From positions 1 to 64,000 of the forward strand of contig NZ_JBDKWG010000102.1 in NCBI RefSeq assembly GCF_040151475.1: 64,000 nucleotides of DNA, written 5' to 3'. Source of the DNA: CAXBNB01 sp040151475. GTDB lineage: Bacteria; Bacteroidota; Bacteroidia; Cytophagales; Cyclobacteriaceae. Each line of letters begins with the position of its first letter. The stretch's first letter is position 1. The notes under the pieces are model-generated. The model ran no database searches, had not been told where the DNA came from, and was given only the letters and a program-made list of their open reading frames with translations. The translations under genes and the position numbers were made by a program. Below, piece after piece: positions 23,739 to 33,607 of the stretch.

Positions 23739-25472
23739 CTAATAACCAGTATTTTGCTCCAAGACAGCATCTTTGTTTGCTTCGATCTCACTACTAGGAA
23801 TCGGCATAAGATTGTAGTGATCAGGTATTGTATATCCGTTTTCAAGGGTCGCAGAGTGATACTTCCGCAGGTACTCTGCCAATTTTCCCATTCTCAACAA
23901 TGTATTCATACGATACTCCTCAAAATGCAATTCACGAGCTCTTTCATCCAGAATAAGATCTAAGTCAACATCACCAGCAGTCACGGATGTTGCCTGAGCC
24001 CTATTTCTAACCGCATTGATATCTGCAGCAGCTGAGCCATTATCACCATTTAGATGGTAAGCTTCCGCTCGTAGCAAATAGGTTTCAGCAAGCCTCATGA
24101 TATACCAGTCTTTGAAGATTCGTCCGTCGGAATTGTCTTCACCGTCTTGAACTTTATAGGCCTCATGTTTCAGCTCTACATTCTTTTTGAATGATGGCTG
24201 ATTAATTCTACCACCATTAAAGCGTTCTACTTGTGCTGGATTACAAGTAGCCTCACTCCAGGGCGTTCCAAAAAATGCGCTCTCAGGATTATTCCAGTAG
24301 TAAGTCCGCTGAATATTGTACTTGGAATTCCTGATATCATTATTGAAATCGCCATTAAAATTCCAAATCTGGTTTCTCAAATAGTCAGTTGCGCCATTAA
24401 CTCCTGTAGGTCTTCCCATCAAGGTATCCTTGTACACATTTCTTACACCATTCAGGTCGCTAATCTGACCACCATTCCAGTAAATAGGACCGCCTAAGTG
24501 TCTTTCTATTCCAAAATTACCCTCTGTTCGATCGGTGGACGCACCCCCCACTACATCGAACTCAAATTGGCAGTTCCATATGGTTTCTGTATTTCCAGCG
24601 GATCTATTGAAGTTTCCTTTTCGGAACATATCCCAGTACACATCTCCCCATGGTTCATCTGGACCGATATAATCATACCCTCTCCATTGAAAATCAGAAA
24701 ACAGACCAAATCTTGATGTCATCAAAGCGTAATTTCCGCCATCAATCACAGCAGATGCAGCATCAATAGCATCCTGATAATCACCCAGCTGAATGTTGAC
24801 CTCTGCCAACACGTGATAGGCTGCTGCTTTTGGAGCTCTCCCTCCAGGAACCTGATCGACAGTGTACATATGCTGGGTTGCATACTCCAGATCTGCCTTG
24901 CATTGTAGATACACATTTTCTCGTGTTTCTCTGGTATAATCAAATCTTGGAGCCTTGGTTTCCTCCAAAATCAAAGGGGCTCCTCCCCACATGTTCGCAA
25001 GCAAACGATAGTAGTGTGCCCTTAAAAATCTGGCTTCCGCCACTATGGCGTCACGATCTTCCTCTGAATCCCAAGTGATATCATCAATTCTATCAATGAT
25101 GGTATTGGCTTTGAAGATCAATTGGTAAAATGTACCATACCACTTAGATACAAAAGGAGCATCGGCGTTGAAGGTATTCCAATCAAAATATTCATTTGTG
25201 AAAACTCCCACAGCATCTTGTCTTGTATATGTTAGATCTAAGTCAGCACCCAATAAGCTATAATTGGAAACATCGTCTGATGAACTGTAGAAATTATTCC
25301 TATTGTCGAGATAAATATCCGCCAACGCGGAAACAAAGTTTTGCTCAGTCTTAAAGGCATTGCTTGGGCTGAAAAAGTCTTTTGGATTTTCCGTCAACAA
25401 CTCATTATGATCACAAGAGACCGCCACAAAACATAGCACTATTATTGAGAAGATATATCTAATATTTTTCAT
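23739..25472 (-). CDS. SusD/RagB-family glycan-binding lipoprotein (PUL 1)
   Basis: A 577-residue outer-surface lipoprotein (lipobox AVSC, Cys 20) of the SusD/RagB family. It has the usual N-terminal stretch DHNELLTENPKDFFSPSNAF, the helical tetratrico-like core and the C-terminal motif ERARELHFEEYRMNTLLRMGKL. SusD proteins bind the glycan over the SusC pore and act as its lid. It lies 10 nt after susC in the same operon. Length is normal. Confidence 0.94.
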   Translation of the reverse strand: MKNIRYIFSIIVLCFVAVSCDHNELLTENPKDFFSPSNAFKTEQNFVSALADIYLDNRNNFYSSSDDVSNYSLLGADLDLTYTRQDAVGVFTNEYFDWNTFNADAPFVSKWYGTFYQLIFKANTIIDRIDDITWDSEEDRDAIVAEARFLRAHYYRLLANMWGGAPLILEETKAPRFDYTRETRENVYLQCKADLEYATQHMYTVDQVPGGRAPKAAAYHVLAEVNIQLGDYQDAIDAASAVIDGGNYALMTSRFGLFSDFQWRGYDYIGPDEPWGDVYWDMFRKGNFNRSAGNTETIWNCQFEFDVVGGASTDRTEGNFGIERHLGGPIYWNGGQISDLNGVRNVYKDTLMGRPTGVNGATDYLRNQIWNFNGDFNNDIRNSKYNIQRTYYWNNPESAFFGTPWSEATCNPAQVERFNGGRINQPSFKKNVELKHEAYKVQDGEDNSDGRIFKDWYIMRLAETYLLRAEAYHLNGDNGSAAADINAVRNRAQATSVTAGDVDLDLILDERARELHFEEYRMNTLLRMGKLAEYLRKYHSATLENGYTIPDHYNLMPIPSSEIEANKDAVLEQNTGY

Positions 25473-25482
25473 GACCTTTTAA

Positions 25483-28400
25483 TTAAAAGTTAGCTGATAA
25501 TGAGAGTAAATAGGTTCTGATGGATGGTCTGGCATCATTCGTCAAACCTTGTTCGGTCTCCGGGTCCAGCCCGTCCCAATGCGGCGCATGTAGCCAAAGG
25601 TTATCAGCACTCAAGGTGAGTGTAAGCCCATTAATACCAGTTGGCTCAACTAACCTACTAAAGTCATACGAGAGTGCCACTTTTTGAAGCTTGATGAAAC
25701 TACGATCGTAATATTTCTTACTTCTATAAGCAGCATCTCCATAATCTGGTCTAGGAAATTCCGCCCCTGTATTCGTAGGTGTCCAATAATCATAAATCGG
25801 GTGATTGATGTCGGTTCTGTCCACACCAAAATCTTGGTGAGGATTATTCTCTCCAGATAGATACCAGTCTTTCCCTCCCCAAATGGAATACACGTAAGCC
25901 ATCAATGAGAAATCCTTGTACTTAAACGTGTTAGTCAAACTCCATCTGAAATTAGGGTTTGTATTACCAATGATCTGACGATCATCCTCTGAAGAAATAA
26001 CTCCATCTCCATTTATATCTTCAATCAAGTAATCTCCTGGCCTTAACCCAGTCATGATATCGCTATCCTCTTCCTGCCACATACCAATAACTCTAGTATC
26101 GTAAATAGCACCTAAACTTTTACCGATAAAAAGGTTGGATTGGGGCAAATCATCTTCTTTGCCATCACCATCATTATCTTCACCAAAGATTGTCTCAATT
26201 TTATTTCGGTTGATTGAGTAATTAAAATTGCTGGTCCAGGAAAAATCTTTATTGACTATGTTCTGAGAGTTAATAGACAGCTCAAATCCTTTGTTTTTGA
26301 TTTCACCAATATTGTCTAATACGGTTGCTAACTGACCTACATCCTCAGATTCTGCACCTGATGCGAATGGGACTGGCAACTCAAAAATCAAGTCAGTAGT
26401 TGTCGTGCTATAGAAGTCTAACCTACCAGTAACCCGGTTTTTTATCACACCAAAACCAAGTCCAACATTAAGGCCGATCGTTTTTTCCCAACCCAAATCA
26501 GCATTTGCAAGGCTGGATATTCCCTGAGTAACTATATAATCATTATTATCTGCGAAAATAACCTTATCGGTAGAAATTCGAGCCAGAGTAGTATATGGAT
26601 CAATGGATCTGTTACCAACGCTTCCATAAGAAGCAGACAATGCCAGATTGCTTACAGCGTCTAATCCTGACATAAAACTCTCTTCGATAATATTCCAATT
26701 TATGCCGATAGATGAAAATAATCCCCATTTATTATTTTCACTGAAGGCAGAGTAACCGTCACGCCGCAAGGTAGCCGTAACACTGTACTTATCATCATAG
26801 GTATAGTTAACACGTCCCATCTGTCCAATTGCCGCACTTTCACCTCCACCTGTCTGAACAGATTGATTGGTACCATTCGATAAACCGTATGAACCCAAAG
26901 CATAATTATCAAAACCACTAGCTTCCAATTTTTCACTTTGCCAAGTGGTTTGCTCGCGTGAGTAAAGCATCGTCACGTTAATCAAATGCTTATCAGCAAA
27001 TAAGCGATTAAAGCTGATCAGGTTGTCAAATAACCGATAATAATTGCTACTATAGGATCTATCGCCAGCACCACTATTATCTTCCCCTCTACCAGTAAAC
27101 TCTCCATAAAATCGATGGTCGGTACCCCATCTGAAATTATTAGAATAGGTTGATGTAAACGAAAGTCCTTCCAACCAAGGAACATCAAACCTTAACTTAA
27201 AGGCACCATTCAAACTATTTGATCGATCAAGATGCTCAGTTGCTATTGAATATAACGGACTAGATACAGATGTTGTAGTGTTAGGATATCTAACCGGGTC
27301 TCCATTTTCATCATAAATGCTTGCATAAGGACTCATGCGAGTAGCAGCTGTTACTGATGGCTCTGAACCCGAAAAATCTCTCAAACTTGCCGATGTAAGC
27401 ACTGAAAAGTTGAGCCAATCTGTTAAGTCAGTACTATTATTAATTCTAGCTGTAAATTGCTTAAAATTATCATTGATCACTACCCCCTCTTGACCAGTAT
27501 ATCCCAAAGAAATAAAATAGTTCCCGTGTGCTGTATTATTAGACATACTCACATCAGCACTTCTGAAGTAGCCCTGTCGTATGCCCAGTTTATTGGGATC
27601 TGCCACAGTAAACTTATGATCAGGAGTGGCATTATAATTTTTCTGCTCCTCTTCCGTCAAATAGGTATCTATGAGGTTTGGGTCTGCATCTAGGCCTTGG
27701 GCTTCTCTGATATCAAGTATATTTTGAAAATAACCATCCGTATAAACCGGATTAGGTTCCAATTGATTGGAAACACCATTCACTAGTTTTAGGTTGAATC
27801 GTGGCTTCCCATCCATGCCACCTCCTTTTTTTGTTTCAATGAGGATAACTCCGTTAGCAGACCTTGCACCATATATAGCGGCCGCACTTGCATCTTTCAA
27901 TACCGTCAGACTTTCTATGTCGCCAGATCGTATATCACCAAGAGAACCATTGTAAATGATACCATCGACCACAACCAATGGAGCATTACTCGCTCCAATC
28001 GAGTTTTGACCTCTAACCGTAATCTCAGCCACCTGACCAGCGGAATTAATACCGCTTACGTTCAAGCCTGGAAGTGTTCCTTTCACCGTTTCAATGACAT
28101 TGTTTACCGGAACTTGATTATAGGTGTCTAAATCTGCAGTTGCGACAGCTCCTGTTACTGCTTGTTTTGAACTAGTACCATAGCCTACAACAACCACTTC
28201 TTCTAGAATTCCGTTATCGGACTGCATGTAGACATCAATAACACTCTGGCTTCCAATCACAATATCCTGAGTAAGATACCCTACAAATGAAACTGTAATA
28301 GTAGCTCCTTCAGCCAGAACTAGTTTATAATTACCTTCTAAGTCAGTAGTAGAGCCATTTGTCGTACCCTTTTCAACTATCAATGCACCTGGAAGGCCTT

Positions 28401-28845
28401 TCCCATTTTCATCTAAAATTTTCCCCGAGATTTCTACATCAGCTGCAACTATTTCTATTGCACTATCTAATTTCCCTTTCAGTGGGTTGACATTGATATT
28501 GTTGTCAACTTGTCTGAACCTAAGTCTGGCTTCCTTTGATACTTTTAATAAGACCTCTTCTACACTCTTCTGCTTTTCCGAAAGGCTTATCCTTGCTTTG
28601 TTTTTAGCTATTGTATTGTAATCGTAGGTAAATTGAAATTGTGTCTTCTCCTCCAACTTTTCAAAAAGCTGTAATACTGATGCTTCCTTAACATCAATAT
28701 TGATTATTACTTCCTTTACACTGGTTTTTTTTTGAGCTTCAGTATTGCCCGCCATGAGGAGGTTTAGTAATAAGCACTGAGAAAATATACCGACAAAAGA
28801 TAACTTCATGGCATATATTATTAGTCTTTGTAAATTGATTTTCAT
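25483..28845 (-). CDS. SusC/RagA TonB-dependent outer-membrane transporter with STN domain (PUL 1)
   Basis: An 1,120-residue TonB-dependent importer. After an extended signal peptide (about 1-38) come an STN signalling domain (about 50-120), a carboxypeptidase-like regulatory domain (about 135-210), the plug with VVVGYG and GVILIETKKGG, and a 22-strand barrel ending LLSLSANF. The STN domain contacts the FecR anti-sigma factor encoded just upstream, giving transport-coupled induction. susD follows after 10 nt. An antisense RNA is predicted over its leader. Confidence 0.95.
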   Translation of the reverse strand: MKINLQRLIIYAMKLSFVGIFSQCLLLNLLMAGNTEAQKKTSVKEVIINIDVKEASVLQLFEKLEEKTQFQFTYDYNTIAKNKARISLSEKQKSVEEVLLKVSKEARLRFRQVDNNINVNPLKGKLDSAIEIVAADVEISGKILDENGKGLPGALIVEKGTTNGSTTDLEGNYKLVLAEGATITVSFVGYLTQDIVIGSQSVIDVYMQSDNGILEEVVVVGYGTSSKQAVTGAVATADLDTYNQVPVNNVIETVKGTLPGLNVSGINSAGQVAEITVRGQNSIGASNAPLVVVDGIIYNGSLGDIRSGDIESLTVLKDASAAAIYGARSANGVILIETKKGGGMDGKPRFNLKLVNGVSNQLEPNPVYTDGYFQNILDIREAQGLDADPNLIDTYLTEEEQKNYNATPDHKFTVADPNKLGIRQGYFRSADVSMSNNTAHGNYFISLGYTGQEGVVINDNFKQFTARINNSTDLTDWLNFSVLTSASLRDFSGSEPSVTAATRMSPYASIYDENGDPVRYPNTTTSVSSPLYSIATEHLDRSNSLNGAFKLRFDVPWLEGLSFTSTYSNNFRWGTDHRFYGEFTGRGEDNSGAGDRSYSSNYYRLFDNLISFNRLFADKHLINVTMLYSREQTTWQSEKLEASGFDNYALGSYGLSNGTNQSVQTGGGESAAIGQMGRVNYTYDDKYSVTATLRRDGYSAFSENNKWGLFSSIGINWNIIEESFMSGLDAVSNLALSASYGSVGNRSIDPYTTLARISTDKVIFADNNDYIVTQGISSLANADLGWEKTIGLNVGLGFGVIKNRVTGRLDFYSTTTTDLIFELPVPFASGAESEDVGQLATVLDNIGEIKNKGFELSINSQNIVNKDFSWTSNFNYSINRNKIETIFGEDNDGDGKEDDLPQSNLFIGKSLGAIYDTRVIGMWQEEDSDIMTGLRPGDYLIEDINGDGVISSEDDRQIIGNTNPNFRWSLTNTFKYKDFSLMAYVYSIWGGKDWYLSGENNPHQDFGVDRTDINHPIYDYWTPTNTGAEFPRPDYGDAAYRSKKYYDRSFIKLQKVALSYDFSRLVEPTGINGLTLTLSADNLWLHAPHWDGLDPETEQGLTNDARPSIRTYLLSLSANF

Positions 28846-28857
28846 AGTTTTGATATG

Positions 28858-28966
28858 ATTAATTGAACATTAATTGATTGCATTGCTGGTGTTTTGCGAC
28901 ATAGAGGCAATGCGATGATCCGGCCGATAACGATTGGGGAATTGTTATCGGTCTTTTTCTTTCTTT
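28858..28966 (+). ncRNA. Predicted antisense RNA over the susC leader (PUL 1)
   Basis: On the plus strand, opposite all surrounding genes, a TAGTTTTG box (28845-28852) starts on the last base of the susC start codon, with TTA 21 nt before it. A 10-bp stem (28877-28886/28907-28916) and a terminator follow: a 12-bp stem with GGGG loop (28924-28935/28940-28951), then TCTTTTTCTTTCTTT. The predicted transcript is about 109 nt and fully complementary to the susC leader. The same layout recurs at both other susC genes. On the minus strand no T-run follows the stem, so it is not a fecR terminator. The start site is estimated. Confidence 0.55.
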
Positions 28967-28977
28967 AAGTCTGGCAT

Positions 28978-30021
28978 CTATTCATAGGCTTCATTTTTAA
29001 ATTTTAAAAGGACATTTTTATTGTTGATTTCAAAGTCAAAATTGTTAACAAATCCCATGCTCGTTAGTACATTTTCTAAGCTTTGCTTTTTAAATTGACC
29101 TGTATAATTCAACTCTTTTTCCGACGGTGTGATCAACTGTATATCTACACCATACCACCTTTCCAGTTTGGTTTGGATATCTTTCAAATTGGCTTTATGA
29201 AAGGATAGTAAGCCATCTTTCCATCCCAGTACTTCATCTGCTTCAAACTCTTGTATGGAAGAAAATGTCTTTGTGTCTTTTTGATAATAAACCTCCTGCC
29301 CTGGCAACAAAGCTATTTGTGGTGTCAATTGGCTCAACCACTCACCACTCTTTTCACTAACCCTGACTTTACCTGTAGTCAGGCTTACTATGAGTTTATC
29401 CTGCTCAGGAAAACCGGACACATTAAACGAAGTACCCAATGCCTGTACAACTACATTCTGTGATATCACATAAAAGGGTCTTGCAGCATCTTTAGCTATA
29501 TCAAAAAAAGCCTCACCTTCCAGCCATACCATTCTGGCTGTATCTGAAAACACTTCATGGTAGGACAATTCACTTTCGGCATTTAAATTAATTACCGTAC
29601 CATCTTTCAAATGGATTTCGGATTTTCTTCCAGCGGTATTGGATTTGGTTATAAGTTGGTTGTCAATATTGTTATTGATTTCTTTATTGGATTGAAAATA
29701 AACGACCAGCCCTGAACACACCATAATTAATATGACTGCAGCATACTTCAAATACTCATTTACTCGATTTGATCCTTTAGTTTTTAGGAAAATAGCATTC
29801 TTACCATTAATTCTTTCCCATATCTCACTTTTCACTTCATCGTGCTTAAAAATGGTAGTTTTTTTATAGTCTGCAGAGTGCCAGTGATTTTCTATTTTTT
29901 CATAAAGAGATTTGTTCTCCTCATTCTCATTGATCCAAACCCTGAGATCCGATTCATCTTTCTTGCTCTGTGTATTTACAAAGTGCCGGGAAATCACCTG
30001 ATATATATGGTTGTTACTCAT
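28978..30021 (-). CDS. FecR-family anti-sigma factor (PUL 1)
   Basis: A 347-residue inner-membrane protein: a cytoplasmic N-terminal region (about 1-85) that should hold the sigma factor, one span (YLKYAAVILIMVCSGLVVYF, about 90-109), and a periplasmic FecR domain (about 125-235; SEIHLKDGTVINLNAESELSY, GTSFNVSGF). A C-terminal DUF4974 part (about 270-345) resembles the STN fold and contacts SusC. It lies 70 nt after its sigma gene and 132 nt before susC. Confidence 0.93.
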   Translation of the reverse strand: MSNNHIYQVISRHFVNTQSKKDESDLRVWINENEENKSLYEKIENHWHSADYKKTTIFKHDEVKSEIWERINGKNAIFLKTKGSNRVNEYLKYAAVILIMVCSGLVVYFQSNKEINNNIDNQLITKSNTAGRKSEIHLKDGTVINLNAESELSYHEVFSDTARMVWLEGEAFFDIAKDAARPFYVISQNVVVQALGTSFNVSGFPEQDKLIVSLTTGKVRVSEKSGEWLSQLTPQIALLPGQEVYYQKDTKTFSSIQEFEADEVLGWKDGLLSFHKANLKDIQTKLERWYGVDIQLITPSEKELNYTGQFKKQSLENVLTSMGFVNNFDFEINNKNVLLKFKNEAYE

Positions 30022-30091
30022 AGCGAAATATCTATATCTTGTACCTAAGACCCGAAAAGAAAGGATTTACGTAACGGGTTTTGATTTTTAT

Positions 30092-30706
30092 TTAGAGAAA
30101 AAAGAAAACAAAACTTCTGGGAAACAATTTTCTGATTTTGGGGTGGTGTCTTTGATCCTGAAGGTAGGATTTCAATTGTTGGCAAAGCTCCTTTACGGCT
30201 AGTTCAAGGTGTTTTTCAACTGTCCTTTTGGAAAGGTTTAACAATTCTGCAACTTCATCCAGAAACAGACCGTCTTCCCTCAAAAGCCTGTAAACCATCT
30301 GGCGCTGAGTAGGTAATTGGCTTATGCAGTCTTCGAGAAGTTGGAAAACCTCCAAATCTCCGGGCTCAATATCCAGGATTTCAGATTCTTCAATGATATA
30401 ATCCTCCACCTGCTCGATACTGTCAAAATTCTCATTCTTTTTACGATCTCTCAGCCAGTTGAGACTCTTGTTCTTTACCGACTGGAATAAATAAGCATTT
30501 ACACGGTCTATATGTTTTTTTCTGTTCTTGTCTTTTAGCAGGTTATAAATGACATCAGAAACAACTTCTTCTGCTCCCGACGGGATTTTGACATATTGAA
30601 GGCTAAAACCAAAAAGCTTAGGATAAAAATGATCAAAAAAATCGCTGAAAGCCTGCGGGTCATTCTCCTCACATATTTTTTTCCAAATACAGTCAACATC
30701 TATCAT
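30092..30706 (-). CDS. FecI-like ECF sigma factor (PUL 1)
   Basis: A 204-residue sigma-70 family factor: region 2 at about 20-90 (KIPSGAEEVVSDVIYNLLKDKN) and region 4 at about 130-185 (LPTQRQMVYRLLREDGLFLDEVAELLNLSKRTVEKHL). It should drive susC when released by the adjacent FecR protein. An acidic linker of about 30 residues between the regions and a basic, aromatic tail (RKLFPRSFVFFFL) are slightly unusual. It starts the left-most polysaccharide-utilisation unit. Confidence 0.92.
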   Translation of the reverse strand: MIDVDCIWKKICEENDPQAFSDFFDHFYPKLFGFSLQYVKIPSGAEEVVSDVIYNLLKDKNRKKHIDRVNAYLFQSVKNKSLNWLRDRKKNENFDSIEQVEDYIIEESEILDIEPGDLEVFQLLEDCISQLPTQRQMVYRLLREDGLFLDEVAELLNLSKRTVEKHLELAVKELCQQLKSYLQDQRHHPKIRKLFPRSFVFFFL

Positions 30707-30866
30707 AGTACGCGTATTGTTGAGTATCTAATGCCCTTTATCAAATTTAGCAAACATATTCTGGAGTTGCTATCGCTAAAAAAACTCCTTAATCAAATAG
30801 CATCTGGTATATTCTTATCTAAGACACACACACAAAAGCAACACGTAACTGTTTTTATTTTTTTGC

Positions 30867-30912
30867 AAAAAAAGAATAGCAGATGTATGCTTGAATAGGC
30901 TATTCCTTTTTA
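30867..30912 (-). terminator. Terminator at the end of PUL 2
   Basis: Stem GAATAGC/GCTATTC (30874-30880/30899-30905) extended by A/T pairs with one mismatch. On the minus strand a run of seven T follows. It lies 55 nt past the PhoD-like gene and separates the two utilisation units. Confidence 0.6.
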
Positions 30913-30959
30913 ATCAAACAGCACCAACTGGCAGAGACAAAACCACTTATTGCTCCTGT

Positions 30960-32576
30960 CTAGTCCACAGACACAGTGATGGGCCAGCCTGTAAATTGTT
31001 TGGACTGCCCTGAAGGCACATCTGCATTTCTTGGCCAGCATTCGAATGTGACTTCTTTATCATCTTTGTTGAAACGGATCAAACCATACCCACCTCCCTT
31101 TGAAGGGCTTTCAGGATTTACATAAGCCTGCATGGTAATCTTGTTGTTGAACCCATCCAGATATCTACCGGTCCAGGGTAGTATATCATTGTTGTTCTCC
31201 CCCGGTTTTTCATCTTCCGGCCACCACCACCTGCTATAATAATTATTGACCAAAGCAGGTACTACAAAAGCCCATGGGCCATCTTCAAATTCATCCGTAC
31301 CATGATGGATAACGGTTGCCAGATGCTGATCCCCGGCAATATGTACCGCATTGGCTTTTTTGATGGCTTTCAACGCATTGTTCCTTCCTGTTTGTGGCCA
31401 TCCATTGGAATCCAAATCGGCATGGAGACGGTTTTCTTTCCTGCCATGTAAATGTGCTCCTCCACAAAACCCTGTCGCAGAAAGTACAGCCTTCATGGCC
31501 GGGTTCTGATCCTTGCCCCATTCATCCAGAAATTTTTCTTGCCTGCCACCCAACAACTCCAATCCTTCAACATCTATAGATGCGGGATCATAATCAGGGT
31601 TTCGGATATGGTCTGGCCTGGGCCCTTGCTGGGGAATCTTTCCTTCTGGTCCTGATTTAAATTTGCGGTCTTCAATGACAGCAAAATCAACATCTCCAAC
31701 TATGAGGTTGGTATAATAAACACCAATCCCTTGCTTGACAGGCGTAGGGTCGTATGGATCCGGAAGATGTGATGTCTGACACCTTTCCACCATTTTCACA
31801 TATTCGGGATGGAAAAAATATCCCCCGTCACTACCAGCTCTGCTGGAAGCCTTTTTGCCATATTCACCCCACAGGTTGCCCTGTCCAATGTCATGATCAT
31901 CGGGAATGGTGACACATGGCCGTTCTCGAAAAATCTCTCTGAACTGCATACCAAATTTTAACCAGGCGGCAGTATGCTCTGTATGGTCATAAGACTGATC
32001 TCCACCAAAAAAAATCAAATCCGGGTTTTGGTAATTTATGTTTCTAACATAATTGGCTCTGTCTCCACGGTCTTTATTGCTATTGCAAGACATTGCTGCC
32101 AATACAATCTCACTTTTATCCCGAGGGTCTTTCCTTATCAACCCTTCAAAAGTTGCTTCAGTGCCATGAGACAAACGATAGGCTGTATCCTTAGAACTGT
32201 CCCAGTTTTCTACCCGAAAAAGAGCAGACCAACCCAGGTCGTTTACCTGTTGTTTTTGGATTTCCTTCCAGCTATTGCCTTCTTTGATTGCGAGCCTTAC
32301 TTCCCTGCTTTCATTCGGGTATAATGGAAACAATTGAGCAGACAGTTTCAATACATTGTTGGACACGGTGTAAATACCAAAGGCTACCACATCTTTCCTT
32401 TCCACTTTCAAATTGACAATTGGATTGTCAGACCTATTCCACCAATCATTAATAGCGAGTGTGTCCACATTGGAGAAAGGTGCCTTAACTGGCGGTTCCA
32501 TTGTAGCTTGTTGCTTTGGCCCATTGCATGCCACAGCCAAAACAAGCAACATAATAATGCCTAAAAGTTTGTTCAT
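30960..32576 (-). CDS. PhoD-like metallophosphoesterase lipoprotein (PUL 2)
   Basis: A 538-residue exported lipoprotein (lipobox LAVAC, Cys 17). An N-terminal beta-sandwich (about 35-150) precedes a PhoD/alkaline-phosphatase-D-type catalytic domain. Metal-binding motifs are visible: GGDQSYDH (D193), PDDHDIGQGN (D227, H228, D229) and AGDQHLATVIHHG (D416, H418, H425). Family members cleave phosphodiesters or phosphomonoesters. As the last gene of a utilisation unit it suggests that the glycan carries phosphate, but the substrate is not known. The upstream gap of 189 nt holds no clear promoter. Confidence 0.85.
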   Translation of the reverse strand: MNKLLGIIMLLVLAVACNGPKQQATMEPPVKAPFSNVDTLAINDWWNRSDNPIVNLKVERKDVVAFGIYTVSNNVLKLSAQLFPLYPNESREVRLAIKEGNSWKEIQKQQVNDLGWSALFRVENWDSSKDTAYRLSHGTEATFEGLIRKDPRDKSEIVLAAMSCNSNKDRGDRANYVRNINYQNPDLIFFGGDQSYDHTEHTAAWLKFGMQFREIFRERPCVTIPDDHDIGQGNLWGEYGKKASSRAGSDGGYFFHPEYVKMVERCQTSHLPDPYDPTPVKQGIGVYYTNLIVGDVDFAVIEDRKFKSGPEGKIPQQGPRPDHIRNPDYDPASIDVEGLELLGGRQEKFLDEWGKDQNPAMKAVLSATGFCGGAHLHGRKENRLHADLDSNGWPQTGRNNALKAIKKANAVHIAGDQHLATVIHHGTDEFEDGPWAFVVPALVNNYYSRWWWPEDEKPGENNNDILPWTGRYLDGFNNKITMQAYVNPESPSKGGGYGLIRFNKDDKEVTFECWPRNADVPSGQSKQFTGWPITVSVD

Positions 32577-32765
32577 GTTTAATTAGTATTAGCGAGTGAA
32601 TAAATAAGAAAAAATCAATTTTCAGGCTAATTTGAGGAGTCAACTAATGTTCTGAGGTTTAAATTAATATTTTTTCACCTAAAAGAAAATCGTATAGTGC
32701 TTCATTTACCAGAAATTACTTTATTATGGATAATACTTAATCCTTTACCTTTTTTCTGAAGTAAA

Positions 32766-33578
32766 TTACTTCACCCATTTCAACATGACTTCAGCATACC
32801 TTTTTCCTAAAATTCTTTGAGCGTTCGAATTAAAGTGTACTCTATCGCCTTTGTCTTCCAAATCAGAAGTTTCAATCACCTCACAAAATTCATCCGAAAG
32901 GGAATAAGCTACAATAGATTCATTGATCTTATCCCAACTGGTTTGGTTAACGGCATAAGAACCCAATTTTCCTGCTACTATTGGCAAAGATATATTTCCT
33001 GCAATCGTGCGAAACTTACCAAACAGTGTTCTCATATTGTCTTCATACACCTGAATAGCGTTTTCGCTATGAGCATCTGCCTCTCCCTGATGCCAGAGTA
33101 TTCCTTTTATAATACCAAGGTTTTGAGAAGATTTTAACCTTTGTGTAAAGTTACTAAGAAGGTTTACTCCCCGATGAGTATCATTGTTGATCCATTGTGT
33201 AATAGAACTGCCCCCAACCGCCATTGGTATCAGTAATATCGAAACGTTTTCAGGAATGCTTTTCAACATTTCTGTGCCAAAAGAAATACCACAATCCAAT
33301 CCCGCTCCTGATGGTTCGTAAAAATGTAATGGTTCTTTGGCTACAATAATTTCGTTCTTACTATTAATCGTTAAAATTCTATTATTTGTGAGTTTATCTT
33401 TAGGTTCAATAGTAGCTCTGCCAGCCATATTGGATTGCCCTGCCATCATAAAAATCCAAAGGTTCTCTTTTAAAGGTAATTCTAATTCCTTGGTTATAAC
33501 CGGAATTTGCCCGTCCATATCTTCACCACACCCTATCAGTACTACAAACAAAAGACAAATTTTAAATACTCTACACAT
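32766..33578 (-). CDS. SASA-type carbohydrate acetylesterase (PUL 2)
   Basis: A 270-residue SGNH-fold esterase of the SASA family (sialate O-acetylesterase/CE6-like). A lipobox-type signal (LIGC, Cys 17) sends it to the periplasm or surface. Catalytic features: GQSNMAGR with Ser 49, VGGSS oxyanion loop, WHQGEADA, and the C-terminal Asp-His pair D245/H248 (GDRVHFN). It should remove acetyl groups from sugar chains before depolymerisation. It lies 29 nt after the DUF1080 gene. A decayed copy of part of this gene lies at 44,215-44,460. Confidence 0.88.
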   Translation of the reverse strand: MCRVFKICLLFVVLIGCGEDMDGQIPVITKELELPLKENLWIFMMAGQSNMAGRATIEPKDKLTNNRILTINSKNEIIVAKEPLHFYEPSGAGLDCGISFGTEMLKSIPENVSILLIPMAVGGSSITQWINNDTHRGVNLLSNFTQRLKSSQNLGIIKGILWHQGEADAHSENAIQVYEDNMRTLFGKFRTIAGNISLPIVAGKLGSYAVNQTSWDKINESIVAYSLSDEFCEVIETSDLEDKGDRVHFNSNAQRILGKRYAEVMLKWVK

Positions 33579-33607
33579 TGTTATATGATTAAAATTTCAA
33601 CTAGTTC

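Noticed and set aside
28924..28966. Hairpin after fecR as the fecR terminator
   Set aside because: The T-run is on the plus strand only; on the minus strand, where fecR is transcribed, the stem is followed by mixed sequence.
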